The translations under genes were made by a program, and so were the position numbers. A DNA stretch of 21,057 bases, from assembly GCA_002427975.1 (NCBI GenBank), contig DIZT01000340.1, positions 32,512-53,568 of the forward strand, read 5' to 3'. The DNA is from Micrococcaceae bacterium UBA6021 (lineage in GTDB: Bacteria; Actinomycetota; Actinomycetes; Actinomycetales; Micrococcaceae). Below the pieces are notes generated by a model. That model was not told where the DNA came from, searched no databases, and worked only from the letters and a program-made list of their open reading frames with translations. Positions 7,243-15,190 of the stretch are shown here, piece after piece (positions within the stretch are counted from its first letter, which is position 1; each line of letters starts with the position of its first letter).

Positions 7243-7997
7243 AGTGCGTCTGCGAGGGTTTCGCGCTGGATCGCCGCCAGCTGTGTGGTCCCCAGCAGGG
7301 CCAGGTCCAGCAGCTGGTTCAGCTCGTCGCGGTCGAAGGGAGCGCCCTCTGCGGTGCCCTGGACTTCCACGAACTTCCCCGAGCCGGTGACCACCACGTT
7401 CATGTCGGTTTCGGCGCGGACGTCCTCAACGTAGGGCAGGTCCAGCATGGGCACGCCGTCGATGATGCCCACGGAAACCGCCGCAATCGTGTCGGTCAGG
7501 GGTTGGGCGTTCTTAGCGATGAGCTTGTTGTCGCGGGCGAAGCGGATGGCGTCGGCCAGGGCCACGTAGGCGCCGGTGATGGCCGCGGTGCGGGTTCCGC
7601 CGTCGGCCTGGAGGACGTCACAGTCCAGGACGATCGTGTTTTCGCCCAAGGCTTTGGTGTCGATGATGGAACGCAGCGACCGGCCGATCAGCCGGGAAAT
7701 TTCGTGGGTCCGCCCACCGATTTTTCCTTTGACCGACTCACGGTCGGAGCGGGTGTTGGTGGCCCGGGGAAGCATGGCGTATTCGGCCGTGACCCAGCCG
7801 CGGCCTTCGCCCTTGAGCCAGCGCGGCACTCCTGCCGTCAGGGAAGCCGTGCACAGGACCCTGGTGTTGCCGAACTCGATGAGGGCCGATCCTTCGGCCT
7901 GCTTGGACCATCCGCGGGTGATGCTGATGGGGCGGAGCTGGTCGGGGGCGCGGCCATCGGCGCGCACTACGGGCACTGCGGTTGCTTCAGAAGTCAT
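7239..7997 (-). CDS. rph: Ribonuclease PH
   Basis: Phosphorolytic 3'-5' exoribonuclease that trims tRNA 3' ends, forming a hexameric ring. The 252 residues match the family. Recognisable blocks are [21 protein letters not shown] with the following [53 protein letters not shown] and [21 protein letters not shown] 7997 is preceded by a TAAGCT box 6 nt upstream, so besides read-through from murI-MBL it probably has its own leaderless promoter; the AAAGG next to the ATG is too close to be a normal ribosome site. It overlaps rdgB by 4 nt. Confidence 0.96.
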   Translation of the reverse strand: MTSEATAVPVVRADGRAPDQLRPISITRGWSKQAEGSALIEFGNTRVLCTASLTAGVPRWLKGEGRGWVTAEYAMLPRATNTRSDRESVKGKIGGRTHEISRLIGRSLRSIIDTKALGENTIVLDCDVLQADGGTRTAAITGAYVALADAIRFARDNKLIAKNAQPLTDTIAAVSVGIIDGVPMLDLPYVEDVRAETDMNVVVTGSGKFVEVQGTAEGAPFDRDELNQLLDLALLGTTQLAAIQRETLADAL

Positions 7998-8003
7998 GCC
8001 TTT

Positions 8004-8009
8004 AGCTTA
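8004..8009 (-). promoter_or_regulatory. -10 box of rph, leaderless arrangement
   Basis: Minus-strand TAAGCT followed by 6 nt (AAAGGC) and the rph ATG, in the 54-bp gap downstream of the metallohydrolase gene. It suggests rph-rdgB can be transcribed separately from murI. Confidence 0.5.
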
Positions 8010-8051
8010 TCGACTCATGGCTAGCCGCCCGCCCCCAACGGATACAGCCAC

Positions 8052-8849
8052 TCAGATCGTGTAATGCACCCCGGCTACGGCCACTGCCACATGCTGTCCG
8101 AACACTTCTTTCGCCTCTGCCATGACCGTGCTCGGCGATGTCCAGACCGGGATGTGCGTGAGCAGCAGCCGACGCGCACCGGCGATCGCGGCCGCCTCGC
8201 CGGCGCGCTTTCCCGTCAGATGCACATCCTTGATGGCGTCGTCCCGGCCCTCTTCAAAGGCGGCCTCGCACAGGAACAGGTCGGCGTCCTTGGCTGCTTC
8301 CTCCAGCCCGGCGCAGGAGTCGGTGTCCCCGGAGTAGGTCAGGACCCGGCTGACCGGGTTGCCCTGCTTGTCCGGTGCGGTCACTTCCACCCGCAGGGCG
8401 TAGGCCTCCTCCACAGGGTGGTTCACCCCGAACGGTGTCACCGTGAACGGCCCCACCGTGACGGATTCCCGTTCGGTCCAGTTGCTGAAGTCGAATTCCT
8501 CGTGCATCCCCGGATCCAGCTCCAGGCCGTAGGCGGTGGCCATCCGGTCCGCCGTCGCGGCGGGGCCCCACACCGGGATCCGGCCGCGTCCCCAGCCGCC
8601 CGGCTTCCAGCGGACGGCCACGTGCAGGCCGCACAGGTCCATGCAGTGGTCGGGGTGCAGGTGGGTCAGGAAGATCGCGTCGATGTCCTCAAGGTCCGTG
8701 TACCTCTGGATGGCACCCAAGGCCCCGCTGCCCAGGTCCATCACGATCTTCCACGTCCGCTCGCCGTCGTTGGCGGTCAGGAGGTAGCAGGACGCCGGGG
8801 AGCCTGGGCCGGGGAAGGACCCCGTGCAGCCGACGATGGTGAGCCTCAC
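8052..8849 (-). CDS. MBL-fold metallohydrolase, Rv1339-like (putative cAMP phosphodiesterase)
   Basis: A 265-residue metallo-beta-lactamase-fold hydrolase. The dinuclear-metal motif is [10 protein letters not shown] (H63, H65, D67, H68), followed further on by a YSGDTDSC block (metal Asp) and a LLLTHIPVW block (metal His). It begins [20 protein letters not shown]. Position between murI and rph matches M. tuberculosis Rv1339, which has been reported as an atypical class II cyclic-AMP phosphodiesterase; RNase Z-like or other phosphoesterase activity is the alternative. The GTG start overlaps the murI stop by 4 nt (GTGA), so it is coupled to murI. Fold certain, substrate inferred. Confidence 0.88.
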   Translation of the reverse strand: MRLTIVGCTGSFPGPGSPASCYLLTANDGERTWKIVMDLGSGALGAIQRYTDLEDIDAIFLTHLHPDHCMDLCGLHVAVRWKPGGWGRGRIPVWGPAATADRMATAYGLELDPGMHEEFDFSNWTERESVTVGPFTVTPFGVNHPVEEAYALRVEVTAPDKQGNPVSRVLTYSGDTDSCAGLEEAAKDADLFLCEAAFEEGRDDAIKDVHLTGKRAGEAAAIAGARRLLLTHIPVWTSPSTVMAEAKEVFGQHVAVAVAGVHYTI

Positions 8850-9874
8850 AGGGCAGGACCTCCGGCCCGGTGGGCCCCCACAAAGTTCGAAATCCGGGGT
8901 CCCGATGTCGACCGCCGGGCGCTGGCGCTCTGCGCGGCGGCGATCATCTCGGGGGTGATCCGGGCCAGGCTCCCGGTGGGGTACTGGGCTGCCACGTGGT
9001 CCACGTGCCGGACGGACAGGACCTCCGGGCCCAGGAAACGGCGCGCCAGCGCTTCGAACTGGCCGGCATCACCGGTGGCGATGAAGTGGTGCTCCGGCGG
9101 TGTTGCGGCGGTGCGCTGAAGCTGGTGCGTGGCCAGGGCGCGGTAAACATCTTTCGCCGTTTCCTCGGCGCTGGACACGAGCGTCACGTCCTCCCCCATC
9201 ACGAAGGAAATGACACCGGTCAACAGCGGATAGTGCGTGCAGCCCAGCACCACGGTGTCCACGCCGGCCGCCTTCAGCGGCGCCAGGTATTCCTCGGCAA
9301 TGGCCAGCAGGGCGGGTCCGGTGGTGATCCCCGCCTCCACGTAGCTGACGAACTCCGGGCAGGCCACGGACGTGATCGCCAGGTTGGGCGCTGCGGCAAA
9401 CGTGTCTTCGTAGGCCCGCGAGCCAACGGTGGCGGAGGTCCCGATGACGCCGACCCGCCCGCTCCTGGTGGCCGCGACCGCACGCCGGACGGCCGGCTGG
9501 ATCACCTCGATGACGGGAATGCCGTATTTCGCCGTGTACCGCTCGCGGGCGTCCCGCAGGACTGCGGCCGACGCCGAGTTGCAGGCTATTGTCAGCAGCT
9601 TGACGCCGGAGTCCACCAGTTCGTCCATCACGCCCAGGGCGTTGGCCCGGACTTCGGCGATGGGCAACGGCCCGTACGGCCCGTTGGCCGTGTCCCCTAC
9701 ATAGAGGATCGACTCGTTGGGGAGCTGGTCGATGATGGACCGCGCCACGGTCAGCCCGCCGACACCGGAATCAAAGACGCCAATGGGACGGGATCCCATC
9801 TGGCCGGCGGTGCTGCTGGCTGCGGAGTCCGGTGCGGCTGGGACTGACGGATCCATGCTCGAGGCTGTAGTCAT
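8846..9874 (-). CDS. murI: Glutamate racemase
   Basis: Interconverts L- and D-glutamate for peptidoglycan. Motifs: [13 protein letters not shown] with D35-S36, [12 protein letters not shown], catalytic Cys in IACNSASA (C100; CNS where CNT is commoner) and the second catalytic Cys in LGCTHYPLL (C214). From ATG 9874 it has 342 residues, longer than the usual 260-290: a ~26-residue Ser/Ala-rich N-terminal stretch precedes the fold, and a ~25-residue tail follows it. The frame is open upstream to 9916, but ATG 9874 is favoured by a TATCCT box 9 nt upstream; internal ATGs at residues 7 and 26 remain possible. Confidence 0.93.
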   Translation of the reverse strand: MTTASSMDPSVPAAPDSAASSTAGQMGSRPIGVFDSGVGGLTVARSIIDQLPNESILYVGDTANGPYGPLPIAEVRANALGVMDELVDSGVKLLTIACNSASAAVLRDARERYTAKYGIPVIEVIQPAVRRAVAATRSGRVGVIGTSATVGSRAYEDTFAAAPNLAITSVACPEFVSYVEAGITTGPALLAIAEEYLAPLKAAGVDTVVLGCTHYPLLTGVISFVMGEDVTLVSSAEETAKDVYRALATHQLQRTAATPPEHHFIATGDAGQFEALARRFLGPEVLSVRHVDHVAAQYPTGSLARITPEMIAAAQSASARRSTSGPRISNFVGAHRAGGPAL

Positions 9875-9982
9875 GATTATTCGAGGATAGGTCTTCCCCG
9901 GGGCCGCGGCCATCACATTGTGGCGCCGGACTCATGTCAAATTTGTCACATTGGCGGACGTATCCCGGACCAGAGCGGCAGT
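9875..9982 (-). promoter_or_regulatory. murI upstream region with -10 box and CRP/GlxR-like site
   Basis: The 108-bp gap between DUF2017 and murI holds a minus-strand -10 TATCCT (9884-9889), 9 nt before the chosen ATG. About 65-70 bp upstream of that start, at 9935-9950, the minus strand reads TGTGACAAATTTGACA, matching the CRP/GlxR consensus TGTGA-N6-TCACA in nine of ten half-site bases. A further TGTGA half-site lies at 9913-9917, within a CACATTGTG palindrome (9914-9922). The spacing would suit an upstream activator. Regulation is inferred only. Confidence 0.45.
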
Positions 9983-10549
9983 TCAGGCCTTTGCGTCCAG
10001 GGACTGGAGCATCGCCTGGACCAAGGACTCCTGCAGCCACGTGGTGAAGTTGTACACCAGGGCGAGGTAGCTCTCCACGTCCTCGGCCTGTGACCAGTCC
10101 TGCATCAGGTGGACGTGTTCGGCGTCCTCCTCGTCGCGGATATCCAGGCGCTCCGCCAGCACCAGGCGCACATCGTTCAGGGCCATGGACCAGAGCCTTG
10201 CCCCTTCGGCGGTCAGGACCACTTCGTCCTTGTCCAGGTCCAGCGCGGCGGCGCGCAGTGCGCCGATCTTGGTTTCCCGGAGCGAGCGCTCGGTGAGCTG
10301 GCGGAACTCCAGGGACGCGCCGTCGTCGTTCTTCATCACGTTGGGCAGCAACCGCTTGACGGCACGGTCCGTGGGTTCCTGGACATCCATGTCCAGCCCG
10401 ATCAGGGCGGCCAGCGGATCCTGGCTGGCGTGTTCGGCCGGCTGGAGCATGGAGATGACGTCATCGATCAGGCTCCGGAGCATGTCCCGTTCTGCAGGTT
10501 CCAGGAACCCGGTGATGCCCTTGAGCCCGTATTTGAATGCCTTAGCCAC
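9983..10549 (-). CDS. DUF2017 family protein
   Basis: A 188-residue cytoplasmic actinobacterial protein of unknown function that regularly follows clpS (Rv1332 position in M. tuberculosis). It starts VAKAFKYGLKGITGFLEPAE, has an acidic, mostly helical composition and ends in a conserved-looking SYLALVYNFTTWLQESLVQAML helix. No catalytic motif is recognisable. The GTG at 10549 is chosen because AAGGGG lies just upstream and it overlaps the clpS stop by 8 nt; the frame is open further upstream but there it only mirrors clpS. Its constant pairing with clpS suggests a link to the Clp protease, but that is association, not evidence. Confidence 0.85.
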   Translation of the reverse strand: MAKAFKYGLKGITGFLEPAERDMLRSLIDDVISMLQPAEHASQDPLAALIGLDMDVQEPTDRAVKRLLPNVMKNDDGASLEFRQLTERSLRETKIGALRAAALDLDKDEVVLTAEGARLWSMALNDVRLVLAERLDIRDEEDAEHVHLMQDWSQAEDVESYLALVYNFTTWLQESLVQAMLQSLDAKA

Positions 10550-10925
10550 GTTTCCCCTTGCCCTGCCCGGACCCGGCGGATTTCCCTGAGTTGCCGCCCG
10601 GACCGCCGCTGGCCTTCTCCACGGTGGCCCAGAGGCCGAAACCGTGCATGGCCACGGCATGCCGCTCAACCTGTTCCTTGCTGCCGTGGGCAACAATGGA
10701 CCGGCCCTTCTTGTGGACTTCCATCATGAGCCTGTTCGCTTTGGACTCGGAGTAGCCGAAGTAGCTTTGGAAAACATAGCTGACATAGCTCATCAGGTTG
10801 ACGGGATCGTTCCAGATCACCAGGTTCCAGGGGATGTCCGGGGCGGTCAGGGAGTCGGTGGACGCCACTGTCCCGGTCCGGGTGCCCTCCTGTGTATCGG
10901 GGCCGAGCGCAACGCTTAAGGTCAT
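10542..10925 (-). CDS. clpS: ATP-dependent Clp protease adaptor ClpS
   Basis: Adaptor that delivers N-end-rule substrates to ClpC/ClpA-ClpP. The 127 residues contain the core WNLVIWNDPVNLMSYV (N39, D40 of the N-degron pocket; P41 stands where E. coli has a second Asp) and LMMEVHKKGRSIVAHG with the pocket His H71. An N-terminal ~30-residue arm and a Gly/Lys-rich C-terminal tail (106-127) are extra. ATG 10925 follows a TAGAAT box by 6 nt, so it is probably leaderless. It overlaps DUF2017 by 8 nt and is divergent from pncB. Confidence 0.94.
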   Translation of the reverse strand: MTLSVALGPDTQEGTRTGTVASTDSLTAPDIPWNLVIWNDPVNLMSYVSYVFQSYFGYSESKANRLMMEVHKKGRSIVAHGSKEQVERHAVAMHGFGLWATVEKASGGPGGNSGKSAGSGQGKGKRG

Positions 10926-10962
10926 CTGTCCATTCTATGGGGCTGCACACTAGAGTGAATTT
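10926..10962. promoter_or_regulatory. 37-bp divergent promoter shared by clpS and pncB
   Basis: Both start codons face outward from just 37 bp. Minus strand: TAGAAT (10932-10937) then 6 nt then the clpS ATG. Plus strand: TAGAGT (10951-10956) then 6 nt then the pncB GTG. The -10 boxes are 13 bp apart, so each -35 position (about 17 bp behind its -10) overlaps the other's -10. Both mRNAs should be leaderless. Confidence 0.65.
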
Positions 10963-12291
10963 GTGAGTACCTCTGCCGGCCGGGACCATCCCAGCACGTC
11001 CCTTTACACAGACCACTACGAGCTGACCATGCTCCAGGCGTCGCTGCACTCCGGCGCCGCCCACCGCAGGTCTGTCTTCGAGGCCTTTGCCCGGCGGCTG
11101 CCCGACGGCCGGCGCTACGGGATTGTGGCGGGAACGGGCCGGCTGCTGGAAGGCGTCACCAACTTCCGGTTCGGCGAAGCGGAGCTGGACTTCCTGGGCC
11201 GGACGGGCGTTGTCAACCAGGACACCTTGGATTATCTGGCGAACTACCGCTTTACCGGGGACATCTGGGGCTACCCGGAGGGCGAGGCCTACTTCCCCAA
11301 TTCCCCGATTCTGATTGTGGAATCAACGTTCGCCGAAGCCTGCATGCTGGAGACCTACGTGCTGTCCGTCCTGAACCATGACAGTGCCATCGCGTCCGCG
11401 GCCTCGCGCATGATCAGCGCCGCGGGGACCCGGCCGTGCATCGAAATGGGATCACGGCGCACGCACGAGGAGTCGGCAACAGCCGCCGCCCGCGCCGCCG
11501 TCATCGCCGGCTTCTCCAGCACGTCCAACCTTGCGGCGGGCATGCGGTACGGCATCAAAACCGTGGGCACCGCAGCGCACTCCTTTACCCTCCTGCACGA
11601 CACCGAACATGACGCCTTCGAGGCGCAACTGGCCTCCCTGGGTACCGGCACGTCGCTGCTGGTAGACACGTACGACGTCGAAGCGGCCGTACGTGCGGCC
11701 GTCGAGTTGGCAGGGCCCAAGCTCGGCGGAGTCCGTCTGGACTCCGGTGACCTGGTAACGCAGGCATCGTGGGTCCGCCAGCTCCTGGACCAGCTGGGCA
11801 ACGAGCACACCAGGATCATGGTCACCTCGGACCTGGACGAATACGCAATCGCCGCGCTCCAGTCCGCACCCGTGGATTCCTACGGCGTGGGCACCTCCCT
11901 GGTCACCGGCTCCGGGGCACCCACGGCGAGCATGGTCTACAAGCTGGTGAGCCGCACCGACGACGCCGGCACGTTCGTCCCGGTGGCAAAGGCCGCGAAG
12001 AACAAAATCAGTATGGGCGGCCGCAAGTATGCGCTGCGGAAGCTCAACGACCGCGGTATCGCCACCCACGAAATTGTGGGCATCGGCCACCGTCCCGAAG
12101 ACGACGGCAACGACCGGCCCCTGCTTCAGCAGTTTGTGAAAAACGGCGAGCTGCTGCCGGGCTGGACCGGCCATGAAGGGGTGGTCCGCGCCCGCCAGCG
12201 GCATGCGGACACCATGGCCGAACTGCCCGCCGTGGTCAACCGCCTGCAGCGCGGCGAGCCCGCCATTCCCACCATCTACGAGGAGAACTGA
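10963..12291 (+). CDS. pncB: Nicotinate phosphoribosyltransferase
   Basis: Joins nicotinate and PRPP (with ATP) to nicotinate mononucleotide, the committed step of Preiss-Handler NAD salvage. The 442 residues fit. Visible motifs: YTDHYELTMLQA (15-26), IEMGSRRTHEES (160-171), VGTAAHSF with H206 as the phosphorylated histidine, a VRLDSGDL strand and MVTSDLDEYAI, all typical of the type II PRT fold. The GTG start is backed by TAGAGT 6 nt upstream. The stop overlaps the pncA start by one base (TGATG), so the two NAD-salvage steps are coupled. Confidence 0.96.
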   Translation: MSTSAGRDHPSTSLYTDHYELTMLQASLHSGAAHRRSVFEAFARRLPDGRRYGIVAGTGRLLEGVTNFRFGEAELDFLGRTGVVNQDTLDYLANYRFTGDIWGYPEGEAYFPNSPILIVESTFAEACMLETYVLSVLNHDSAIASAASRMISAAGTRPCIEMGSRRTHEESATAAARAAVIAGFSSTSNLAAGMRYGIKTVGTAAHSFTLLHDTEHDAFEAQLASLGTGTSLLVDTYDVEAAVRAAVELAGPKLGGVRLDSGDLVTQASWVRQLLDQLGNEHTRIMVTSDLDEYAIAALQSAPVDSYGVGTSLVTGSGAPTASMVYKLVSRTDDAGTFVPVAKAAKNKISMGGRKYALRKLNDRGIATHEIVGIGHRPEDDGNDRPLLQQFVKNGELLPGWTGHEGVVRARQRHADTMAELPAVVNRLQRGEPAIPTIYEEN

Positions 12292-12935
12292 TGTCCCGTG
12301 CCCTGATCATCGTTGACGTCCAGAACGACTTCTGCGAGGGCGGCTCCCTGGCCGTGGCCGGCGGTGCCGATATTGCCGGCGCCATCAGCGAGTTCGTGGA
12401 CGCCCACCACAGCGAGTTCGACCACATTGTTGCCACCCAGGACTGGCACATCGATCCGGGTGCGCACTTCTCCGATACGCCCGATCTCAAGGACAGCTGG
12501 CCGCGGCACTGCGTGGCCGGCACCCGCGGGGCTGAGCTCCACCCGGACCTGGACACCGAATACATCCAGGCCTACTTCCAGAAGGGCCAGTTCGCCGCGG
12601 CGTATTCCGGGTTCGAAGGCCTGCTGGCGCCCGAGGACGCCGTCCCCACCGGGGAACGCCAGCCCGGTGTCCTTCCCGGCTCCCTTGCCGCCGGCGCGGA
12701 CGCCTACGCTCCGGCGGACAACGCCATCGGACTGGACGACTGGCTGCAAAGCCACGATGTGGAGGACGTGGTGGTGGTGGGGATTGCCACCGACTACTGC
12801 GTCATGGCCACCTCGCTGGATGCTGTCCAGGCCGGCTACTCCGTGACGGTCATCCGTTCACTGACAGCCGGGATCGCCGAGGACCTGGAGGATGCCGTTG
12901 CCGAAATGGAGCTCGGCGGCGTCGAAGTCGCCTGA
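12291..12935 (+). CDS. pncA: Nicotinamidase
   Basis: Deamidates nicotinamide to nicotinate, feeding pncB directly. Member of the isochorismatase-like fold, 214 residues. The catalytic triad is visible: D9 in IIVDVQNDF, K98 in YFQKGQF and C170 in GIATDYCVMAT. Metal ligands are D51, H53 (QDWH), H59 and H73 (WPRHCVAGT), agreeing with M. tuberculosis PncA residue for residue. A pyrazinamidase side activity is expected of the family. Translationally coupled to pncB; it ends 17 bp from the convergent helicase gene, with no clear terminator between. Confidence 0.95.
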   Translation: MSRALIIVDVQNDFCEGGSLAVAGGADIAGAISEFVDAHHSEFDHIVATQDWHIDPGAHFSDTPDLKDSWPRHCVAGTRGAELHPDLDTEYIQAYFQKGQFAAAYSGFEGLLAPEDAVPTGERQPGVLPGSLAAGADAYAPADNAIGLDDWLQSHDVEDVVVVGIATDYCVMATSLDAVQAGYSVTVIRSLTAGIAEDLEDAVAEMELGGVEVA

Positions 12936-12952
12936 GCCGCCGTATCCGGGCG

Positions 12953-14728
12953 CTACTTCCGGCCGATGAACCAGTCCTGGAGCTTCCGCAGCCGGGACTG
13001 AAGCTGTTCCTCGTTCGCCTGGGCCACCGGAGGCCCGCCGCAGACCGTCCGCAGCTTGGTGTGCACCACACCGTGCGGGGTTCCGGTCCGCGCTGACCAG
13101 GCGGCCACGTTTTTGGCCAGCTCGCTGCGCAGGTCCATCAGCATCCGGTGGTCCGGTATGGCCGGGGCCGGCTCAGCAGCCGGTGCTCGCCGGTTTTTCC
13201 GGTTGAGCTGGTCGTGCTGGCGCTGCCGGAGCAGGGTGCCCACCTGTTCGGCGTCGAGGAGCCCCGGAATGCCCAGGAAGTCCAGCTCGTCCTCGGAGCC
13301 CACCTCTCCCCCGGTGCCGAACTCGCCGCCGTCGAACAGTACGCGGTCGAAGGACGCCTGCGAATCGAGGGCCTCGAACTTGCCCTTGGTGAGGCTGTCG
13401 GACGCCTTGTCCTCCCGGTTGGCCTCGGCCATCAGGGAATCCTCGGGGTTGAACAGCCCGTCGCTGTCCTCTTTCTCGGGGCGGTCCAGGGCGTGGTCGC
13501 GCTCGGCCTCCATCGAGTTGGCCAGTGCCATCAGCTGCGGCACGGACGGCAGGAAGACAGAGGCCGTTTCGCCGCGCTTCCTGGCACGCACAAAGCGGCC
13601 CACCGCCTGGGCGAAGAACAGCGGCGTGGAGGTGGACGTCGCGTAGACGCCAACGGACAACCGGGGCACGTCCACGCCTTCGGACACCATCCGGACGGCA
13701 ACCATCCACCGCTTCTCGCTGACAGTGAACTCCTCGATCTTGCTGGAGGCCTTCGCGTCGTCCGAAAGAATCACGGTGGGCGATTCGCCGGTGATCCTCT
13801 TCAGCTGCCCGGCATAGGCCCTGGCGTCCTCGTGGTCGGTGGCGATGACCAGCCCCGCGGCGTCCGGAACGGACCGGCGCACTTCACTGAGGCGTTTGTC
13901 CGCGCCGGCCAGGACGGCCGGGATCCATTCGCCGGCCGGGTTCAGTGCTGTCCGCCATGCGTGTGACGTGATGTCCTTGGTGACCGCGGCCTCACCGAGG
14001 GAGGCGGCCATTTCCTCGCCGGCGCTGGTGCGCCAGCGCATCTGCCCGGAGTAGGCCATAAACATGACCGGGCGCACCACGTGGTCACGCAGGGCGTTGC
14101 CGTAGCCGTAGGTGTAATCGGCTTTGGAGCGCCGGATGCCGTCCCGGTCCTGGGCATATTCCACAAACGGGATGGGCGAGGTGTCGGAGCGGAACGGGGT
14201 ACCGGTCAGGGACAGGCGCCGTGCCGCGGGGTCGAACGCCTCGCGCAGGCCGTCGCCCCAGGACAGCGCCTCGCCGCCGTGGTGGATCTCGTCCAGGATC
14301 ACCAGCGTGCGGGCGGCCTCGGTCTTGGCGCGGTGCAGCATGGGTTTGCTGGCCACCTGGGCATAGGTGACGGCCACGCCAACGAAGCCGCGGCCGTGCT
14401 GGCCGTCGGAGTTCTTGAAGTTGGGGTCGATGGCGATGCCCACCTTGGCGGCGGCGTCGGCCCACTGCCGTTTCAGGTGGTCGGTCGGCGCCACGATGGT
14501 GACCCGGTTGACCGCCCCGGCTTCGATGAGCATGGAGGCCACGCGCAGCGCGAAGGTCGTTTTACCGGCGCCGGGCGTCGCTACGGCCAGGAAGTCCCGC
14601 GGACCGGTACGGAAGTAGAGGTCGAGGGCTTCCTGCTGCCAGGCACGGAGTTTCTGGGCGGTTCCCCAGGCTGCGCGTTCCGGATAAGCCGGTGGCAGGG
14701 TGGGGCCGCCAAAGAGTGTCTCCGTCAC
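12953..14728 (-). CDS. DEAD/DEAH-box (DEIH) superfamily 2 helicase
   Basis: A 591-residue ATP-dependent nucleic-acid helicase/translocase. Motifs in order: an upstream LRAWQQEAL (Q-motif-like), Walker A ATPGAGKTT at 50-58, Walker B DEIHH at 146-150, motif III SLTGTPFRSD at 173-182, motif V-like region VRMVSEGVDVPRLSVGV (345-361) and motif VI QAVGRFVRARK at 374-384. The layout resembles the UvrB/RecG-like type III restriction helicase core. The region 400-520 is acidic and low in complexity, followed by an uncharacterised C-terminal domain. The GTG start overlaps the stop of the DUF3039 gene (TAGTG). Its substrate (DNA or RNA) is not shown by the sequence. Confidence 0.9.
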   Translation of the reverse strand: MTETLFGGPTLPPAYPERAAWGTAQKLRAWQQEALDLYFRTGPRDFLAVATPGAGKTTFALRVASMLIEAGAVNRVTIVAPTDHLKRQWADAAAKVGIAIDPNFKNSDGQHGRGFVGVAVTYAQVASKPMLHRAKTEAARTLVILDEIHHGGEALSWGDGLREAFDPAARRLSLTGTPFRSDTSPIPFVEYAQDRDGIRRSKADYTYGYGNALRDHVVRPVMFMAYSGQMRWRTSAGEEMAASLGEAAVTKDITSHAWRTALNPAGEWIPAVLAGADKRLSEVRRSVPDAAGLVIATDHEDARAYAGQLKRITGESPTVILSDDAKASSKIEEFTVSEKRWMVAVRMVSEGVDVPRLSVGVYATSTSTPLFFAQAVGRFVRARKRGETASVFLPSVPQLMALANSMEAERDHALDRPEKEDSDGLFNPEDSLMAEANREDKASDSLTKGKFEALDSQASFDRVLFDGGEFGTGGEVGSEDELDFLGIPGLLDAEQVGTLLRQRQHDQLNRKNRRAPAAEPAPAIPDHRMLMDLRSELAKNVAAWSARTGTPHGVVHTKLRTVCGGPPVAQANEEQLQSRLRKLQDWFIGRK

Positions 14729-15060
14729 TACTTGTTGTTGCCCGAGTCCCCTCCGGGACCCTTGCCGCCGTCGTTGCCCGGGCGGAGGCCGTCATAAACC
14801 TCTTTGCACATGGGGCATACCGGGAACTTCTGGGGATCCCGGCCCGGCGTCCACACCTTGCCGCAGAGGGCAATGACAGGATCGCCCGTCAGCGCGGATT
14901 CCATGATTTTTTCCTTGCGCACGTAGTGCGAGAAGCGTTCCCGGTCACCGGGCTCCACTTCCTGGCGCAGCTCTTCGCGCTCGATGGTTGCCGTGGACGT
15001 TCCAGCCCCGGAAAGCTCGCGCATCGGGTCGTTTTCGAGAGGGTCCGTCATGCTAGTCAT
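14728..15060 (-). CDS. DUF3039 family protein, putative zinc-binding
   Basis: A 110-residue actinobacterial protein of unknown function. Conserved block ALCGKVWTPGRDPQKFPVCP continuing MCKEVYDGL carries C66, C82 and C85, which with H45 could bind zinc. A Gly/Asp-rich tail follows. The frame extends to 15129, but ATG 15060 is preferred: a TAAGAT box lies 7 nt before it, giving a leaderless start. The stop overlaps the helicase GTG by one base, so the two are coupled. Confidence 0.82.
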   Translation of the reverse strand: MTSMTDPLENDPMRELSGAGTSTATIEREELRQEVEPGDRERFSHYVRKEKIMESALTGDPVIALCGKVWTPGRDPQKFPVCPMCKEVYDGLRPGNDGGKGPGGDSGNNK

Positions 15061-15067
15061 GGCATCC

Positions 15068-15073
15068 ATCTTA
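15068..15073 (-). promoter_or_regulatory. -10 box of the DUF3039-helicase operon
   Basis: Minus-strand TAAGAT, 7 nt, ATG. It decides the start of DUF3039 at 15060 over the in-frame upstream codons. Confidence 0.55.
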
Positions 15074-15166
15074 GCGTCCCGGGACGGTGGACGTTCGACG
15101 GCGGGAGGATCGTTTTGCACCCGCCGCACCCGCCGCCGTCGGCCGTTCCGCGCAACGCCGGACCCG

Positions 15167-15188
15167 CCGGCCCGTGTTGTGTGGCCGG
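15167..15188 (-). terminator. Possible nagB terminator hairpin
   Basis: Directly after the nagB stop the minus strand has CCGGCC, a 10-nt loop and GGCCGG. There is no U-tract, so termination would be the weak GC-hairpin type seen in actinobacteria. The rest of this 130-bp gap is GC-rich and shows only the downstream -10 box. Confidence 0.35.
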
Positions 15189-15190
15189 TA

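Noticed and set aside
8064..9847. Two long plus-strand open frames opposite the metallohydrolase and murI
   Set aside because: Gly/Arg-rich translations without motifs; the minus-strand genes carry complete catalytic motifs.
10549..10696. N-terminal extension of the DUF2017 protein
   Set aside because: The extra 49 residues only read clpS in another frame; the GTG at 10549 has AAGGGG in front and gives the normal family start.
12936..12952. Terminator between pncA and the helicase gene
   Set aside because: The 17-bp gap contains no stem-loop.
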